Source: Nisaea sp. (GTDB taxonomy: Bacteria; Pseudomonadota; Alphaproteobacteria; Thalassobaculales; Thalassobaculaceae). From it: a DNA stretch of 64,000 nt. The position numbers were made by a program, and so were the translations under genes. Below, in pieces: positions 16,132-24,527 of this stretch. The stretch is taken from NCBI RefSeq assembly GCF_034670185.1, contig NZ_JAXMNY010000005.1, forward strand, positions 135,307-199,306, written 5' to 3'. The notes beneath the pieces are model-generated. The model was not told the DNA's origin. It saw only the letters and a program-made list of their open reading frames with translations, and did no database searches. How positions within the stretch are numbered: the stretch's first letter is position 1; each line of letters opens with the position of its first letter.

Positions 16132-17199
16132 ATGGCAATTTCCCTTTCAGAGGTTGGCGCCACCGAACCCGGTCCCGTCGGCTTGCACATCGACACCGCC
16201 GATATGGACAGCCTTTACCGGCTGCCCCTCGGTCTGCTTCCGCTCAAGACTATGGCTCTGAGGCGCCATTCCCTGATCAAGAACGCACAGCTGCACGCAG
16301 TTGTGGAGCTGTTCAAAGACAGCGGCTCCGGCAGCGGACAAATCCAGCCGGACCACCTGCCCAATCATTTCAACTCCCAAACCCCTGAACTGATGAGCGA
16401 CGTTGCGATCCTGAAGCGCCTCGCGGCCATCGGCAGCTACGACGTCTACACCCTGCGCGTGGCGCTGCGGGAGTTGGATATCGGGTTCGAAAATTATGAT
16501 GCGCTCCGGCTTTCCCCGGAAAAATACCGAGAGCTGACCCAGCTCATGAAGCAATATACTAGGCCGATCGTCCGCCGGCTTTTTGCAAAGGATGGCGCAG
16601 CCCTCGGCAGCTACGGAAATCTGGTCGAGTATCTGCGCAATCCAGATCGGGATACCGTCCTCTGTGAGTTGGAGAAACTGGCAGCCGATCTTGAAACCGA
16701 TGTCTCCGCGATCCCGCGCTTTCTCGAGAATTACGGCGACACTTTCCTCGGGTTCTCCTATTTCCGCAGCTGCCTGACCGAGTCGGAAAACCGCATCAAA
16801 CATTTTCGCCCCTGGGTTCAGGAGCTACTCGGCTCATCGATCGCCCAAAGCAACCCTTCTCTCCAGAGCAGGACAACGCAGGCCATGCAGGCGCTGTACG
16901 GGATCGTTGCGTCGGTTAAACAGCGGTTCGACCATTTCGATCAGAGTTCCAGCCATTTCTGGGAAGACCCCACAGCCGAGTCCTTTCACACACTGCGTGC
17001 ACAGATCGTTGAGCAGCATGGAGCCACCGGCAGCGTTCTATGCGGACTTGTCGTCAAGCTGAACCTCTGGGAAGAGCGGTTCGCCTCACATGGCGGCAAC
17101 TTTCAGCGGCGGCTCGAGTTCCTTGAATCGGAAATCTTCCCTGGACTGAGTGCCCTTGCCGCGACGGAAAAACGGACAGCGAACCGCTACCGCAATTGA
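16132..17199 (+). CDS. Hypothetical protein, 355 aa
   Basis: Long open frame with codon use like the surrounding core genes; I do not recognise a family. There is no signal peptide or membrane segment. It appears mostly helical, with hydrophilic stretches and only a few Cys residues. A central segment FLENYGDTFLGFSYFRSCLTE could be a conserved core. No strong ribosome site precedes ATG 16132, so the exact start is uncertain. It stands alone between the PAS_5 gene and tRNA-Thr. Confidence 0.7.
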   Translation: MAISLSEVGATEPGPVGLHIDTADMDSLYRLPLGLLPLKTMALRRHSLIKNAQLHAVVELFKDSGSGSGQIQPDHLPNHFNSQTPELMSDVAILKRLAAIGSYDVYTLRVALRELDIGFENYDALRLSPEKYRELTQLMKQYTRPIVRRLFAKDGAALGSYGNLVEYLRNPDRDTVLCELEKLAADLETDVSAIPRFLENYGDTFLGFSYFRSCLTESENRIKHFRPWVQELLGSSIAQSNPSLQSRTTQAMQALYGIVASVKQRFDHFDQSSSHFWEDPTAESFHTLRAQIVEQHGATGSVLCGLVVKLNLWEERFASHGGNFQRRLEFLESEIFPGLSALAATEKRTANRYRN

Positions 17200-17366
17200 G
17201 CAACCAGACTGTCCATGCTGACGGTCAAGACGCCAACAGGAGTGAACAGGTTGCCGTGGCGCATCGGAGTCGAACCGCCACCTTGGCCCGCAGGCCCAGC
17301 ACTCGCCGATTTTCCCCTTGCACCAACAGCCGTGAGGGCTTAAGTAGCCGTTCCCGCGAGGGAGAC

Positions 17367-17442
17367 GCCGCAGTAGCTCAGGTGGTAGAGCGCGTCATTC
17401 GTAATGATGAGGTCGGGGGTTCGAGTCCCTCCTGCGGCACCA
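17367..17442 (+). tRNA. tRNA-Thr (anticodon CGT)
   Basis: A complete cloverleaf can be drawn: acceptor GCCGCAG pairing with CTGCGGC, D arm GCTC/GAGC, anticodon stem CGTCA/TGATG closing the loop TTCGTAA (anticodon CGT, reads ACG), and a T arm with loop TTCGAGT. The 3' CCA is encoded at 17440-17442. Confidence 0.95.
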
Positions 17443-17453
17443 CACCCCCACAG

Positions 17454-17476
17454 AAAAAACGCTCCTGATCAGGAGC
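17454..17476 (-). terminator. Intrinsic terminator overlapping the lipoprotein stop codon
   Basis: Perfect 16-bp palindrome GCTCCTGATCAGGAGC at 17461-17476. Read on the minus strand it is followed by six T residues (17454-17459). The TGA stop of the minus-strand gene lies inside the stem. The same hairpin sits 18 bases past the tRNA-Thr CCA on the plus strand, but without a T-run there. Confidence 0.75.
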
Positions 17477-18311
17477 CGGGAATCAGTACTTTAGGCGGCG
17501 GCGGGAGCTTCATCTCCCGCGGTGTACTTGACATCTGTGCCGAAGGAATCGGCATTATCATGGCGTATTCACCCTCGGCTCGGATTTGATCCCTGGCCCT
17601 GGTTAGCCAGCTCTGGCTCTGCGCGGCGCCGACCACCAGGCGAATAAACAATCCTGCAACAGTATCGACTTCGACAAAGAGCGGGTCCTGAGCAGCCAGC
17701 AGTTCCGGGAACTCCGTACGCAGCAACTCCCATCCTGCCAGCGCGGCCTCATGGGTCCGATAAGAGGCCAGATGCAGCCCTCTGCCACCGGTCTCTTCCG
17801 GCCAGCTCAGCTCGCTGGTCCGCAATTCCAACCGTTCGAAGCGGGCATTCGCGCGCGCGTCCGCCGCCTCCTGATCAGCATTCAGCTTGCTGACCGCCCT
17901 AAGGGCAGCATCGACATCCGCTTGAATCTCTGAAAGCTGTTCCGGGTCAACGGACGCTGCTTGCGCCAGCGCGCGCGCCGAGGCAGTTCCGGCAGGAGCA
18001 CTGGCGCCAAGGTCGATCCGCTTCTCGACCTTGCGGGCGACGATATTGAGATCGGTCTTCAAGCGACCGAGCGTATCTTCCATCTCCGAGAGGCGGGCAT
18101 CGCCGGTATCTGCCGCGGCCACGGTTTCGGAAACCCTCTCGTCGATATACAGCCGTCGGCGTGGGCCACGCACCGCTTCCGCGCGGTCGAGTTCATCCCG
18201 CACATAAGCGCGTACCCGCAGCTCCTCGCTGCCGCTTCCAAAGAGGTCGCCGAGACCGCATCCGCCAAGTGCAAGCAACAACGTTACGGCACAAATATGG
18301 GTAAATTTCAT
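17469..18311 (-). CDS. Lipoprotein with coiled coil and SPOR-like domain
   Basis: 280 residues. MKFTHICAVTLLLALGGCG is a lipoprotein signal with lipobox LGGC, so the mature protein is lipid-anchored. A long charged helical region follows (about residues 30-170), likely coiled coil. A C-terminal region (GLHLASYRTHEAALAGWELLR, later FIRLVVGAAQ) resembles a SPOR fold, which in other proteins binds denuded peptidoglycan at division sites. The start at 18311 is fixed by GAGGAA and the signal peptide. It ends in its own terminator. A role in envelope maintenance or division is inferred. Confidence 0.75.
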   Translation of the reverse strand: MKFTHICAVTLLLALGGCGLGDLFGSGSEELRVRAYVRDELDRAEAVRGPRRRLYIDERVSETVAAADTGDARLSEMEDTLGRLKTDLNIVARKVEKRIDLGASAPAGTASARALAQAASVDPEQLSEIQADVDAALRAVSKLNADQEAADARANARFERLELRTSELSWPEETGGRGLHLASYRTHEAALAGWELLRTEFPELLAAQDPLFVEVDTVAGLFIRLVVGAAQSQSWLTRARDQIRAEGEYAMIMPIPSAQMSSTPREMKLPPPPKVLIPGS

Positions 18312-18511
18312 CGGGTTCCTCAACGGACCTACAATATCTAGTGGAATCATAGCAGAGTCATGGCGTCCTGAGAATCCCATGTCTGACAGTCTGTTTTTCG
18401 CAGCTTCCGTCTGTCCTTTCTCGCGAGATGCCATCTGACATGGTCCGGCAGCATTGCCGACACGGGCAATCCGTCTCTAAGCTGTCCCGGCAAGATCAAG
18501 GATTGTGCCCA

Positions 18512-18868
18512 ATGCCCAAATACACACCCGGCCCGTGGCGAATGAATACGAGTGGCGAGCTCTGGTCCTACGCTCGCGGCAATGCACCGGCAGAGATCGG
18601 CACCATGAGTTGGGCAGGCGCCCCGCTGGAAAGGCAGGGGAATGCTCAGATTATCGCCGCATCGGCGGATCTCTGTGAAAGTCTCGACGAGGTCATGCTG
18701 CTGATCTCCCAGCCGGAAGTCGCCGACGCCATTCTCGGCACAGACAGGTTGAAGACGCGAGCCCAGCTGATCCTGGAGAATGCCCGCACGGTGCTGGCCG
18801 AAGCAACCGGCCGCGACTTGCCGGAATGGCCCGGGCGTGACGAAACCGACACACGCCTCGATGGCTGA
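18512..18868 (+). CDS. Small hypothetical protein with TPGPWR start
   Basis: 118 residues beginning MPKYTPGPWRMNT. This N-terminal TPGPW motif recurs in short uncharacterised phage and bacterial proteins with a following beta-hairpin and a predicted helix containing NAQIIAASADL. Here the same order is visible (residues 1-50). Function is unknown. It lies 6 bases before the next gene, so the two may be co-transcribed. Confidence 0.65.
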   Translation: MPKYTPGPWRMNTSGELWSYARGNAPAEIGTMSWAGAPLERQGNAQIIAASADLCESLDEVMLLISQPEVADAILGTDRLKTRAQLILENARTVLAEATGRDLPEWPGRDETDTRLDG

Positions 18869-18874
18869 GCCCCC

Positions 18875-19372
18875 ATGGATCTGAGATCATTCGTCAGAAC
18901 CGTCGCCGACAGCGAGGTCGTCGACTGGACACCTATCCTGCGTCCGACGCTCCGTCATCGCTTCGTGCCCCGGACCAATCCAAAGGGCGAGGAAATCGGC
19001 CTTGCGGCGGATCAACACAGCCTGCATCTGACGTTCCTCAAGGATATCCGCATCACGATGGCCTACGGCATGGTCGAGAACGCGAACTATCAGGTGCCCT
19101 CACCCAACCGCTTCGCCAGCGAGAATGCACGCACCCATCTGCTCGATTGCTTCTGGGAAGGCCGCCTCGCTTTTCGCGATATCATCATCAATGTCGGGCG
19201 TAATCGCTGCTTGCTGCCTCTGCCCGAGGAATGGACGGAAACCGGCATGGAAATTCCCGTCCTGCGCTACGGGCTGGCAAGACTGATCCACGAACTGGCA
19301 GGACCGCCGACCATATTCGATGAGTATTTCAGCATGTCCGGAATGCAGCGAGTCAACCGCCGCTGGCCTTGA
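18875..19372 (+). CDS. Hypothetical protein, 165 aa
   Basis: A soluble protein with no signal or membrane segment and codon use matching neighbours. It contains PSPNRFASENARTHLLDCFWEG and LPLPEEWTETGMEIPVLRYG. I do not recognise a family. The gene follows the TPGPWR gene by 6 bases and is convergent with the small membrane protein gene at 19403-19837. Confidence 0.65.
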   Translation: MDLRSFVRTVADSEVVDWTPILRPTLRHRFVPRTNPKGEEIGLAADQHSLHLTFLKDIRITMAYGMVENANYQVPSPNRFASENARTHLLDCFWEGRLAFRDIIINVGRNRCLLPLPEEWTETGMEIPVLRYGLARLIHELAGPPTIFDEYFSMSGMQRVNRRWP

Positions 19373-19402
19373 CGCATAGGGCAGACACCAGGGGAAACCG
19401 GC

Positions 19403-19837
19403 TCAGAAGAGCTTCTGGAAATTCCCGCCCGCGTAATGCAGCAGATAGATAGTGCCAAGCCCGCCGACGAGGATAAGAACTAGCAACAACGTGACCTTGG
19501 CGGCCATCGCATAATCGCCCTTCGTGTTCTTCCCTTTCACATTCCGCGCAGGTGCCGGTCGCGCAGGCGCGGCAGCAGCGGTGGCCGGCTGTTCCGGCGC
19601 CGCCGGCGGCGTCTTGTCACGGTTCACCTTCGAGGTGGTGTCGAACACCACGATTTCCTTACCGTTTCCGGTCGCCTCATCGAAGGTGTCCTTGATCACC
19701 TTGACAGCCTGGAACTGCTTCTCTCCGTGCAGTGACTTGGCAACGTCGATGGCGGTATCGCGATCCGGATAGGTCGAATCGACCGCCCAATTCCCGCTCT
19801 TAAGCGTGTGCACCTCGTAAAGGGTCTGAACCGCCAT
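19403..19837 (-). CDS. Small C-tail membrane protein
   Basis: 144 residues. The N-terminal half (VQTLYEVHTLKSGNWAVDST, later QAVKVIKDTFDE) is a compact alpha/beta domain. A Pro/Ala-rich linker follows, then one membrane helix near the C-terminus (VTLLLVLILVGGLGTIYLL), giving a cytoplasmic domain on a C-terminal anchor. Start ATG 19837 is preferred over the TTG at 19846. Function unknown. Confidence 0.7.
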   Translation of the reverse strand: MAVQTLYEVHTLKSGNWAVDSTYPDRDTAIDVAKSLHGEKQFQAVKVIKDTFDEATGNGKEIVVFDTTSKVNRDKTPPAAPEQPATAAAAPARPAPARNVKGKNTKGDYAMAAKVTLLLVLILVGGLGTIYLLHYAGGNFQKLF

Positions 19838-19949
19838 AACCAACAAGTCCCAAACTCAAAAAACAACCTAACCGGAAATCCGGCACAGCGTGTTTATACA
19901 TAAATTAATCTTGATGACCGGTTAACAGTCATCTGAAAAAAGCCCTAAA

Positions 19950-19983
19950 ATTAAAAAGGCCGCACCGAGAAACCGGCGCGGCC
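19950..19983 (-). terminator. Intrinsic terminator after the Bax-inhibitor-like gene
   Basis: On the minus strand GGCCGCGCCG pairs with CGGTGCGGCC around a short loop (19958-19983) and is followed directly by TTTTT. It lies just downstream of the stop at 20006. Confidence 0.85.
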
Positions 19984-20005
19984 TCTTCAATTGGAACCTG
20001 GCAAG

Positions 20006-20728
20006 CTATTCGCGATTGCCGAACAACTGCAGCATAAACAGGAACATGTTGATGAAATCGAGATAGAGCTGCAAAGCGCCCATGATCGACTTCTTGGTCG
20101 AGACCTCGTGGCCGTCGGACTCCATATACATGTTCTTGATGTTCTGGGTGTCGTAGGCAGTCAGGCCTGCGAAGACCAGCACGCCACCGACGGAGATCAT
20201 GAACTGCATCATGGTCGAGGCCAGGAAGATATTGACGACGCTCGCGATCAGGATGCCGATCAGGCCCATGAACAGGAACGTGCCCATGCCGCTGAGGCTT
20301 TTCTTCGTCGTGTAGCCATAGAGGCTGAGACCGGCGAAAGCAGCAGCTGTGATGAAGAACACCCTTGCAATGCTCTCGCCCGTGAAGACGAAAAAGATGC
20401 TGGCGAGCGAAAGGCCCATCATACCGGCATAGATGTAGAAGGTAGTCCGCGCTGCCGAAGCCGACATCGACTGGACACGTGCGGCAAGGAAAAACACCAT
20501 GCCGAGCGGGGCGAGCATGATCACCCATTTCAGCGGCGAGGCGAAAATCAGCTGCGCGAAAGCCGGCGAGCTCATCGCCAGCAGTTTGGTGCCGATGGCG
20601 AAGAAACCGGTCAGCGCGAGGCCGATGGTCATATGGTTGTAGACGCCGAGCATGTAAGAGCGCAGGCCGACGTCGATTTGTGCGGCCTCCGCCTCGGCAG
20701 CAGTCATGTGTTTGCGATCCAAGTTCAT
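20006..20728 (-). CDS. Bax inhibitor-1 / YccA-like membrane protein
   Basis: 240 residues with seven hydrophobic helices covering most of the chain. The family pattern is clear: YMLGVYNHMTIGLALTG at the first helix, FYIYAGMMGLSLA, then AFAGLSLYGYTTKKSLSGMG, and AYDTQNIKNMY near the C-terminus. Bacterial relatives (YccA, YbhL) act at the inner membrane; YccA modulates the FtsH protease. It is single-gene, with its own terminator. Confidence 0.92.
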   Translation of the reverse strand: MNLDRKHMTAAEAEAAQIDVGLRSYMLGVYNHMTIGLALTGFFAIGTKLLAMSSPAFAQLIFASPLKWVIMLAPLGMVFFLAARVQSMSASAARTTFYIYAGMMGLSLASIFFVFTGESIARVFFITAAAFAGLSLYGYTTKKSLSGMGTFLFMGLIGILIASVVNIFLASTMMQFMISVGGVLVFAGLTAYDTQNIKNMYMESDGHEVSTKKSIMGALQLYLDFINMFLFMLQLFGNRE

Positions 20729-20896
20729 GTCTCACTCCCAATGAGCCGAAGGTCAAAAAACAGTTCAGAGAAGAAGTAATGAGGCACGTCAGTATTTTCA
20801 ACTGAATCCGGAGCAAAAGTCGCAAGACTTGCGGATCCGGTTGGAATGGCCCAAATGGACTGACTGAATTACGCCATTTTGAAAGAAAATTCGCAG

Positions 20897-21277
20897 ATGG
20901 TCGATCTCGGAGAGCTCAAACCCCTTTTTCGCGACAACAACGAGGCCGAGTACGAGTTGGACCTGCGCGGTCTCGACATGCCGCATTCGGTTGCCTCCAC
21001 CGAGCGCATGCTGGAACGCAACAGATTCCGCACGCCACGCTCCGTCCGCATCCTGATCGACGCACCGGACGGCGAAGGCGGCACCAGCCATTTCCAGCCT
21101 ATCGGACGATTGCTGCTCGACGCGCGAAAAGAGGGTATCCTTGAGCAGATGTCGACCCTGCCGCCTGAAGACGTTCTTGGCTTCCACATTGTGACGACCG
21201 GCAAGCCTGACGCGGGGGAAGACGACACCTTGGGCGACGAGACGGAACCGGCCGAGCCGGAAGGAGAGGACACGTGA
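20897..21277 (+). CDS. Hypothetical protein with Smr-like LDLRG motif
   Basis: 126 residues. An early ELDLRGLDMPHSVASTERML resembles the strand-helix start of Smr domains (LDLHG), followed by a VRILIDA strand. The usual TGxG/H-x-G loop is not evident, so the similarity may be superficial. The C-terminus is acidic (GDETEPAEPEGED). It overlaps the SIS gene by 4 bases and so is probably coupled to it. Start ATG 20897 is used; a TTG 18 bases earlier is possible. Confidence 0.6.
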   Translation: MVDLGELKPLFRDNNEAEYELDLRGLDMPHSVASTERMLERNRFRTPRSVRILIDAPDGEGGTSHFQPIGRLLLDARKEGILEQMSTLPPEDVLGFHIVTTGKPDAGEDDTLGDETEPAEPEGEDT

Positions 21278-21906
21278 TTAGCCTGGCGGACCGCACGGCG
21301 GATTATTTCGAAACCCTGGCACGCCTGACTCGCGAGGCCGGCGCGACCGACCATACAGGCCAGGTAAAATCGCTCGGGGACGGCATTAACGAATTCATCA
21401 CACGCGGCCGCGCCGCGCACGATTCCGGCAACAAAATGATCTTCATCGGCAATGGCGCAAGTGCCTCCATGGCGTCGCACTATGCCCTCGACTTCGCCAA
21501 GAACGGCGGCATCCGCTCCCTTGCCATGACCGACCACGCCATGCTGACGGCGCTAACCAACGATATCGGCGGCGACGCGATCTTTGCCGAACAGATCGGC
21601 TTCTACGCCCAGCCGGGCGATATCCTTGTCGCCATCAGCAGCAGCGGCTCCTCGCCGAATATCACGAAAGCGGTCGAGCGAGCGCGGGACATAGGCTGCG
21701 CCGTCATCACCTTCTCCGGCTTCGCCGCGGATAACCCTTTGCGGCTGTCGGGGGATCTCAACTTTTATGTCGCCGGTGACGAATACGGCTTCGTCGAAAC
21801 CGCCCACGCCGCACTGATCCACGCCATCATCGACCTGTCGCTCGGCTGGGGCACGGCGGAAGACCGTAATCCGGGCGCTCTGAAACGCCGCGGTGCGGCA
21901 GTATAA
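21274..21906 (+). CDS. SIS-domain sugar isomerase, GmhA-like
   Basis: A 210-residue SIS protein. IFIGNGASASMASHYALDFAK and AISSSGSSPNITKAVERA match the phosphosugar-binding loops of GmhA-type phosphoheptose isomerases, which convert sedoheptulose 7-phosphate to heptose 7-phosphate in heptose synthesis. It starts with GTG overlapping the previous stop (GTGA). No other heptose gene is adjacent, but the fused kinase/nucleotidyltransferase at 2190-3743 could use such a product. GmhA proper is an inference. Confidence 0.8.
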   Translation: MISLADRTADYFETLARLTREAGATDHTGQVKSLGDGINEFITRGRAAHDSGNKMIFIGNGASASMASHYALDFAKNGGIRSLAMTDHAMLTALTNDIGGDAIFAEQIGFYAQPGDILVAISSSGSSPNITKAVERARDIGCAVITFSGFAADNPLRLSGDLNFYVAGDEYGFVETAHAALIHAIIDLSLGWGTAEDRNPGALKRRGAAV

Positions 21907-21975
21907 GTCCCCCATCGTACTCAGGCGCTGCTGAACAAACCGCCTCGCATCCCCCGCGCAAAGGATAAGCGCCCA

Positions 21976-22434
21976 ATGCAGACAGTCGCCGTGCCGATAG
22001 CCGCCCTCACCTGGTCCCTGTTTCTCCTGCGTCTCGGCGTCAGTCTCGTGCTCGGCATGTGGGTACTGAACAAGTTCGTGAACCCGGCCGGGACCGCTGG
22101 TGTGTTCCGGCATTTCTATGGCGTCCCGGAACTCGATATATCCCTCTCCTACGCGCTCGGCGCCGCGCAGGGATTTGTCGTCCTGGCCTTCCTGATCGGC
22201 TCCCGGAAACGCGTGGCGACCGCTCTGGTCTTCCTGATGCACCTCGCCTCGACCCTCACCCCGGTCGCGAACTATCTCGATCCCTGGACCACACCGAACC
22301 TGCTGTTCTACGCCGCCTGGCCGATGCTGGCCGCCATCGCGGCGCTGTACCTGCTGCGGGACTACGACACGCTGTTTTCGATGGAGTCCGGGATGGAAGC
22401 GGGGCTGGCTGCCTTGCGCCCAGCCGAGGACTGA
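21976..22434 (+). CDS. DoxX-like integral membrane protein
   Basis: 152 residues with four hydrophobic helices and the DoxX-type opening LLRLGVSLVLGMWVLNKFVNP; polar or charged residues (GSRKR) sit between the middle helices. AAAGGA lies upstream of ATG 21976. The family is found in many bacteria and has no settled function. A short open frame follows directly. Confidence 0.75.
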   Translation: MQTVAVPIAALTWSLFLLRLGVSLVLGMWVLNKFVNPAGTAGVFRHFYGVPELDISLSYALGAAQGFVVLAFLIGSRKRVATALVFLMHLASTLTPVANYLDPWTTPNLLFYAAWPMLAAIAALYLLRDYDTLFSMESGMEAGLAALRPAED

Positions 22435-22438
22435 CGTG

Positions 22439-22636
22439 ATGCCGAACAGAAGCCCTCATCAGTCGAAACCGGCCGTCCGGCAGCTTGTCGACGCACTTGA
22501 CGATGCGGACGGCGATGCACGGCGGGTGGCAATGACGCGCCTGTCATGGCGACCCGCCTGGGCCATTCGCAGCCGCAGCGGTGCGCTGCGCGCGTTTCTG
22601 GATCTGTTTCGCCGACGCGAGGACGCGCGGGATTAA
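22439..22636 (+). CDS. Possible small hypothetical protein
   Basis: 65 codons starting 4 bases after the DoxX-like stop and overlapping the 3' end of queC by 4 bases. It is basic and Arg-rich (MTRLSWRPAWAIRSRSGALRAF) with no recognised family. The tight spacing argues for a real gene; the small size and lack of motifs argue against. Confidence 0.35.
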   Translation: MPNRSPHQSKPAVRQLVDALDDADGDARRVAMTRLSWRPAWAIRSRSGALRAFLDLFRRREDARD

Positions 22637-23325
22637 GTGGCGTACCCGGCCCAGCCGGATTTGCGCAGATCGCAGGCCGGGCAGTCGTCACAACCATAGC
22701 CCCACGCGTGCAGCACGGTCCGGTCGCCGCGATAGCAGGTATGACTCTCGCGCCGTATCAGCTCCACGAGATCCGCACCGCCAAGCCCCTCGGCCATTTT
22801 CCAGGTCGCAGCCTTGTCCAGCCACATCAGCGGCGTGTGCAGCACATAGCGCTTGTCCATGCCGAGGGTGAGCGCGACCTGCAGCGCCTTGATCGTGTCG
22901 TCCCGGCAATCGGGATAGCCGGAATAATCGGTCTCGCACATCCCGGCGATAATATGCCGAGTGTCCCGGCGATAACCGACAGCGGCGGCCGTGGTCAGGA
23001 ACAGCAGGTTGCGGCCGGGCACAAAAGTGTTCGGCAGCCCGGCTTCGGTCATCTCGATTTCTTTGTCGCGGGTCAGTGCCGTGTCGCTGATCGCGCCGAG
23101 CAGCGAGAGGTCGATGAAGTGATCCTCCCCGAGCTTCGCACCCCACTCCGGAAAGCGCTCACGCAACGCCGCGAGGAAGGTCTTGCGTACCTCAAGCTCG
23201 ACAGCATGGGTCTGCCCGTAATCGAAGGCGATGGTCTCGACATGATCAAACCGGTCCAGCGCCCAGGCCAGACACGTGGCGGAATCCTGCCCGCCGGAGA
23301 AGAGAACCATCGCTGTTTCGGTCAT
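22633..23325 (-). CDS. queC: 7-cyano-7-deazaguanine synthase QueC
   Basis: A 230-residue ATP-dependent ligase that converts 7-carboxy-7-deazaguanine and ammonia to preQ0 for queuosine in tRNA. Near the N-terminus is the PP-loop FSGGQDSAT (about residues 9-17). ETIAFDYGQTHAVE and FVPGRNLLFLT are family segments. The C-terminal zinc site (HTCYRGD, then CDDCPAC) is intact. I start at MTETAM (23325); upstream codons are open but unlike the family. Confidence 0.95.
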   Translation of the reverse strand: MTETAMVLFSGGQDSATCLAWALDRFDHVETIAFDYGQTHAVELEVRKTFLAALRERFPEWGAKLGEDHFIDLSLLGAISDTALTRDKEIEMTEAGLPNTFVPGRNLLFLTTAAAVGYRRDTRHIIAGMCETDYSGYPDCRDDTIKALQVALTLGMDKRYVLHTPLMWLDKAATWKMAEGLGGADLVELIRRESHTCYRGDRTVLHAWGYGCDDCPACDLRKSGWAGYAT

Positions 23326-23663
23326 GGCAATTTCGTCTTGTTGAGAGGACAGGCCGGAACGCGGAATGCAGACCGCATTTCCATCAGGCCGCACTGGCGC
23401 GCAACTCAGGTGATACCCCCGATGGCCGCGGCCAGGCAATCACTCTCCATGAAGCACGCAGGCCTCAGCAGCGCCTAAAGCCACATCAAATCAAGACAAC
23501 GCCCCACCCCACCTCCGGTCGTCACCCCGGCGCAGGCAGGGGTCCAAAGATTATAGGGCAGTGTCCGTCACCCCTGGATCCCGTCCTTCGACGGGATGAC
23601 GGCAGGAATCAAGTGGCATGTTCCGGATTCGAGCAAGTATCTCCTTGATCCGAATCTGAAAAC
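23326..23663. other. Intergenic region at the edge of an AT-rich insert
   Basis: This 338-bp gap holds the promoter side of queC, the dispersed repeat copy B and the 3' side of the minus-strand HEPN gene. Base composition drops to the AT-rich side at about 23600. No gene was recognised. Confidence 0.6.
23520..23601. repeat. Dispersed palindromic repeat, copy B
   Basis: An 82-bp relative of the element at 10346-10430. Shared parts are CGTCA-CCCGG at the left end and CCCTGG-TCCCGT--TTC-ACGGGATGACG at the right. The left arm is more diverged than in copy A. It marks the boundary between queC and the AT-rich pair. Confidence 0.65.
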
Positions 23664-24461
23664 TTAATTTCTTGGCGGCATGTGCGCCTTATCTAACCGG
23701 CGATGAATTAGAGATACAATCGTCAGCAAATCTTCAGCATCATCCTTCGACATAGCCCAGCGGATTTGTGCTTCGTGAGCCGTCGGATTTCGAAACATTC
23801 CGAAAGTCCCTCGTATCAAGTTAGCAAACCCGCCCTGCTCGCTGCGTTCACTCTCCGTCGACCACGCATTGATCACTAAGAGCGGTGGCTTGCCTCCCAG
23901 GGCACGGTCTATCAAAATCGAGCCGTCATCAGTCAATCCAGTTTGAGATCGTAATTTGTCGGCCACGCTTTTCACTGCTTCTAAGACAGCATGGAAATAG
24001 TTATCAGCCAGAAGTTCGGATCGGCAAAACTTCAAGACATCTGGGTGAACTCCGCGACCTTCTAGATCAGATCTTAATTCGAGCGCTCGACGCTTTGCTT
24101 CTGGCAATGTTTGCGCGATTTTTGACGATATCAACCTGCCCGTCTCGTCAACCAATAGGCCCGCGAATGCTAGTCCTTGATTTAGCAAGGCCCGCAGTGG
24201 CTCATAACGCTCCGGCTCTCGACTATACCGTGCTGGCTTCATTGCAATACGGATGAATGCTAGGATGTTTTGGCGGTTTCCCTTAATGTTTTGACTTTCA
24301 ACGAAGGCATTGAAAATGCGGATACGCTTCGTCATGAGGCCGGGGTCGCTGATCTTGCTAGATATAAGCAGGTGCTGAATTTCAGTCCCTTTGAGGCCGC
24401 GTTCTGTGTCACCGAGCGCACCGGCAATCGCCTCTAACTGATCCTGAGTAAAACAAGCCAT
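23664..24461 (-). CDS. HEPN-type (TIGR02391-like) protein, candidate defence RNase
   Basis: 265 residues. The C-terminal half matches the TIGR02391/Ymh pattern: VHPDVLKFCRSELLADNYFHAV, then EQGGFANLIRGTFGMFRNPTAHE. It contains Arg224-Asn-Pro-Thr-Ala-His229, an R-x4-H motif with Asn after Arg, as in HEPN ribonucleases. The N-terminal part (about residues 1-120) is helical and unassigned. Composition is more AT-rich than flanking queC and rlmN. It is divergent from the small gene at 24528 across a 66-bp gap. A role as toxin or abortive-infection effector is inferred. Confidence 0.75.
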   Translation of the reverse strand: MACFTQDQLEAIAGALGDTERGLKGTEIQHLLISSKISDPGLMTKRIRIFNAFVESQNIKGNRQNILAFIRIAMKPARYSREPERYEPLRALLNQGLAFAGLLVDETGRLISSKIAQTLPEAKRRALELRSDLEGRGVHPDVLKFCRSELLADNYFHAVLEAVKSVADKLRSQTGLTDDGSILIDRALGGKPPLLVINAWSTESERSEQGGFANLIRGTFGMFRNPTAHEAQIRWAMSKDDAEDLLTIVSLIHRRLDKAHMPPRN

Positions 24462-24527
24462 TATTCAACCCCTCTCACGAGAGCTGAATTGAAGCTCACC
24501 GCATAAAACACAGCAAGATTGAAAATC

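Noticed and set aside
17256..17300. T-loop-like string on the minus strand near tRNA-Thr (GGTTCGACTCC), suggesting a second tRNA or an att remnant
   Set aside because: The T stem mispairs and no acceptor or anticodon arm can be drawn around it.
19991..20779. 262-codon open frame on the plus strand opposite the Bax-inhibitor-like gene
   Set aside because: It is antisense to a clear seven-helix membrane protein and has no recognisable motif.
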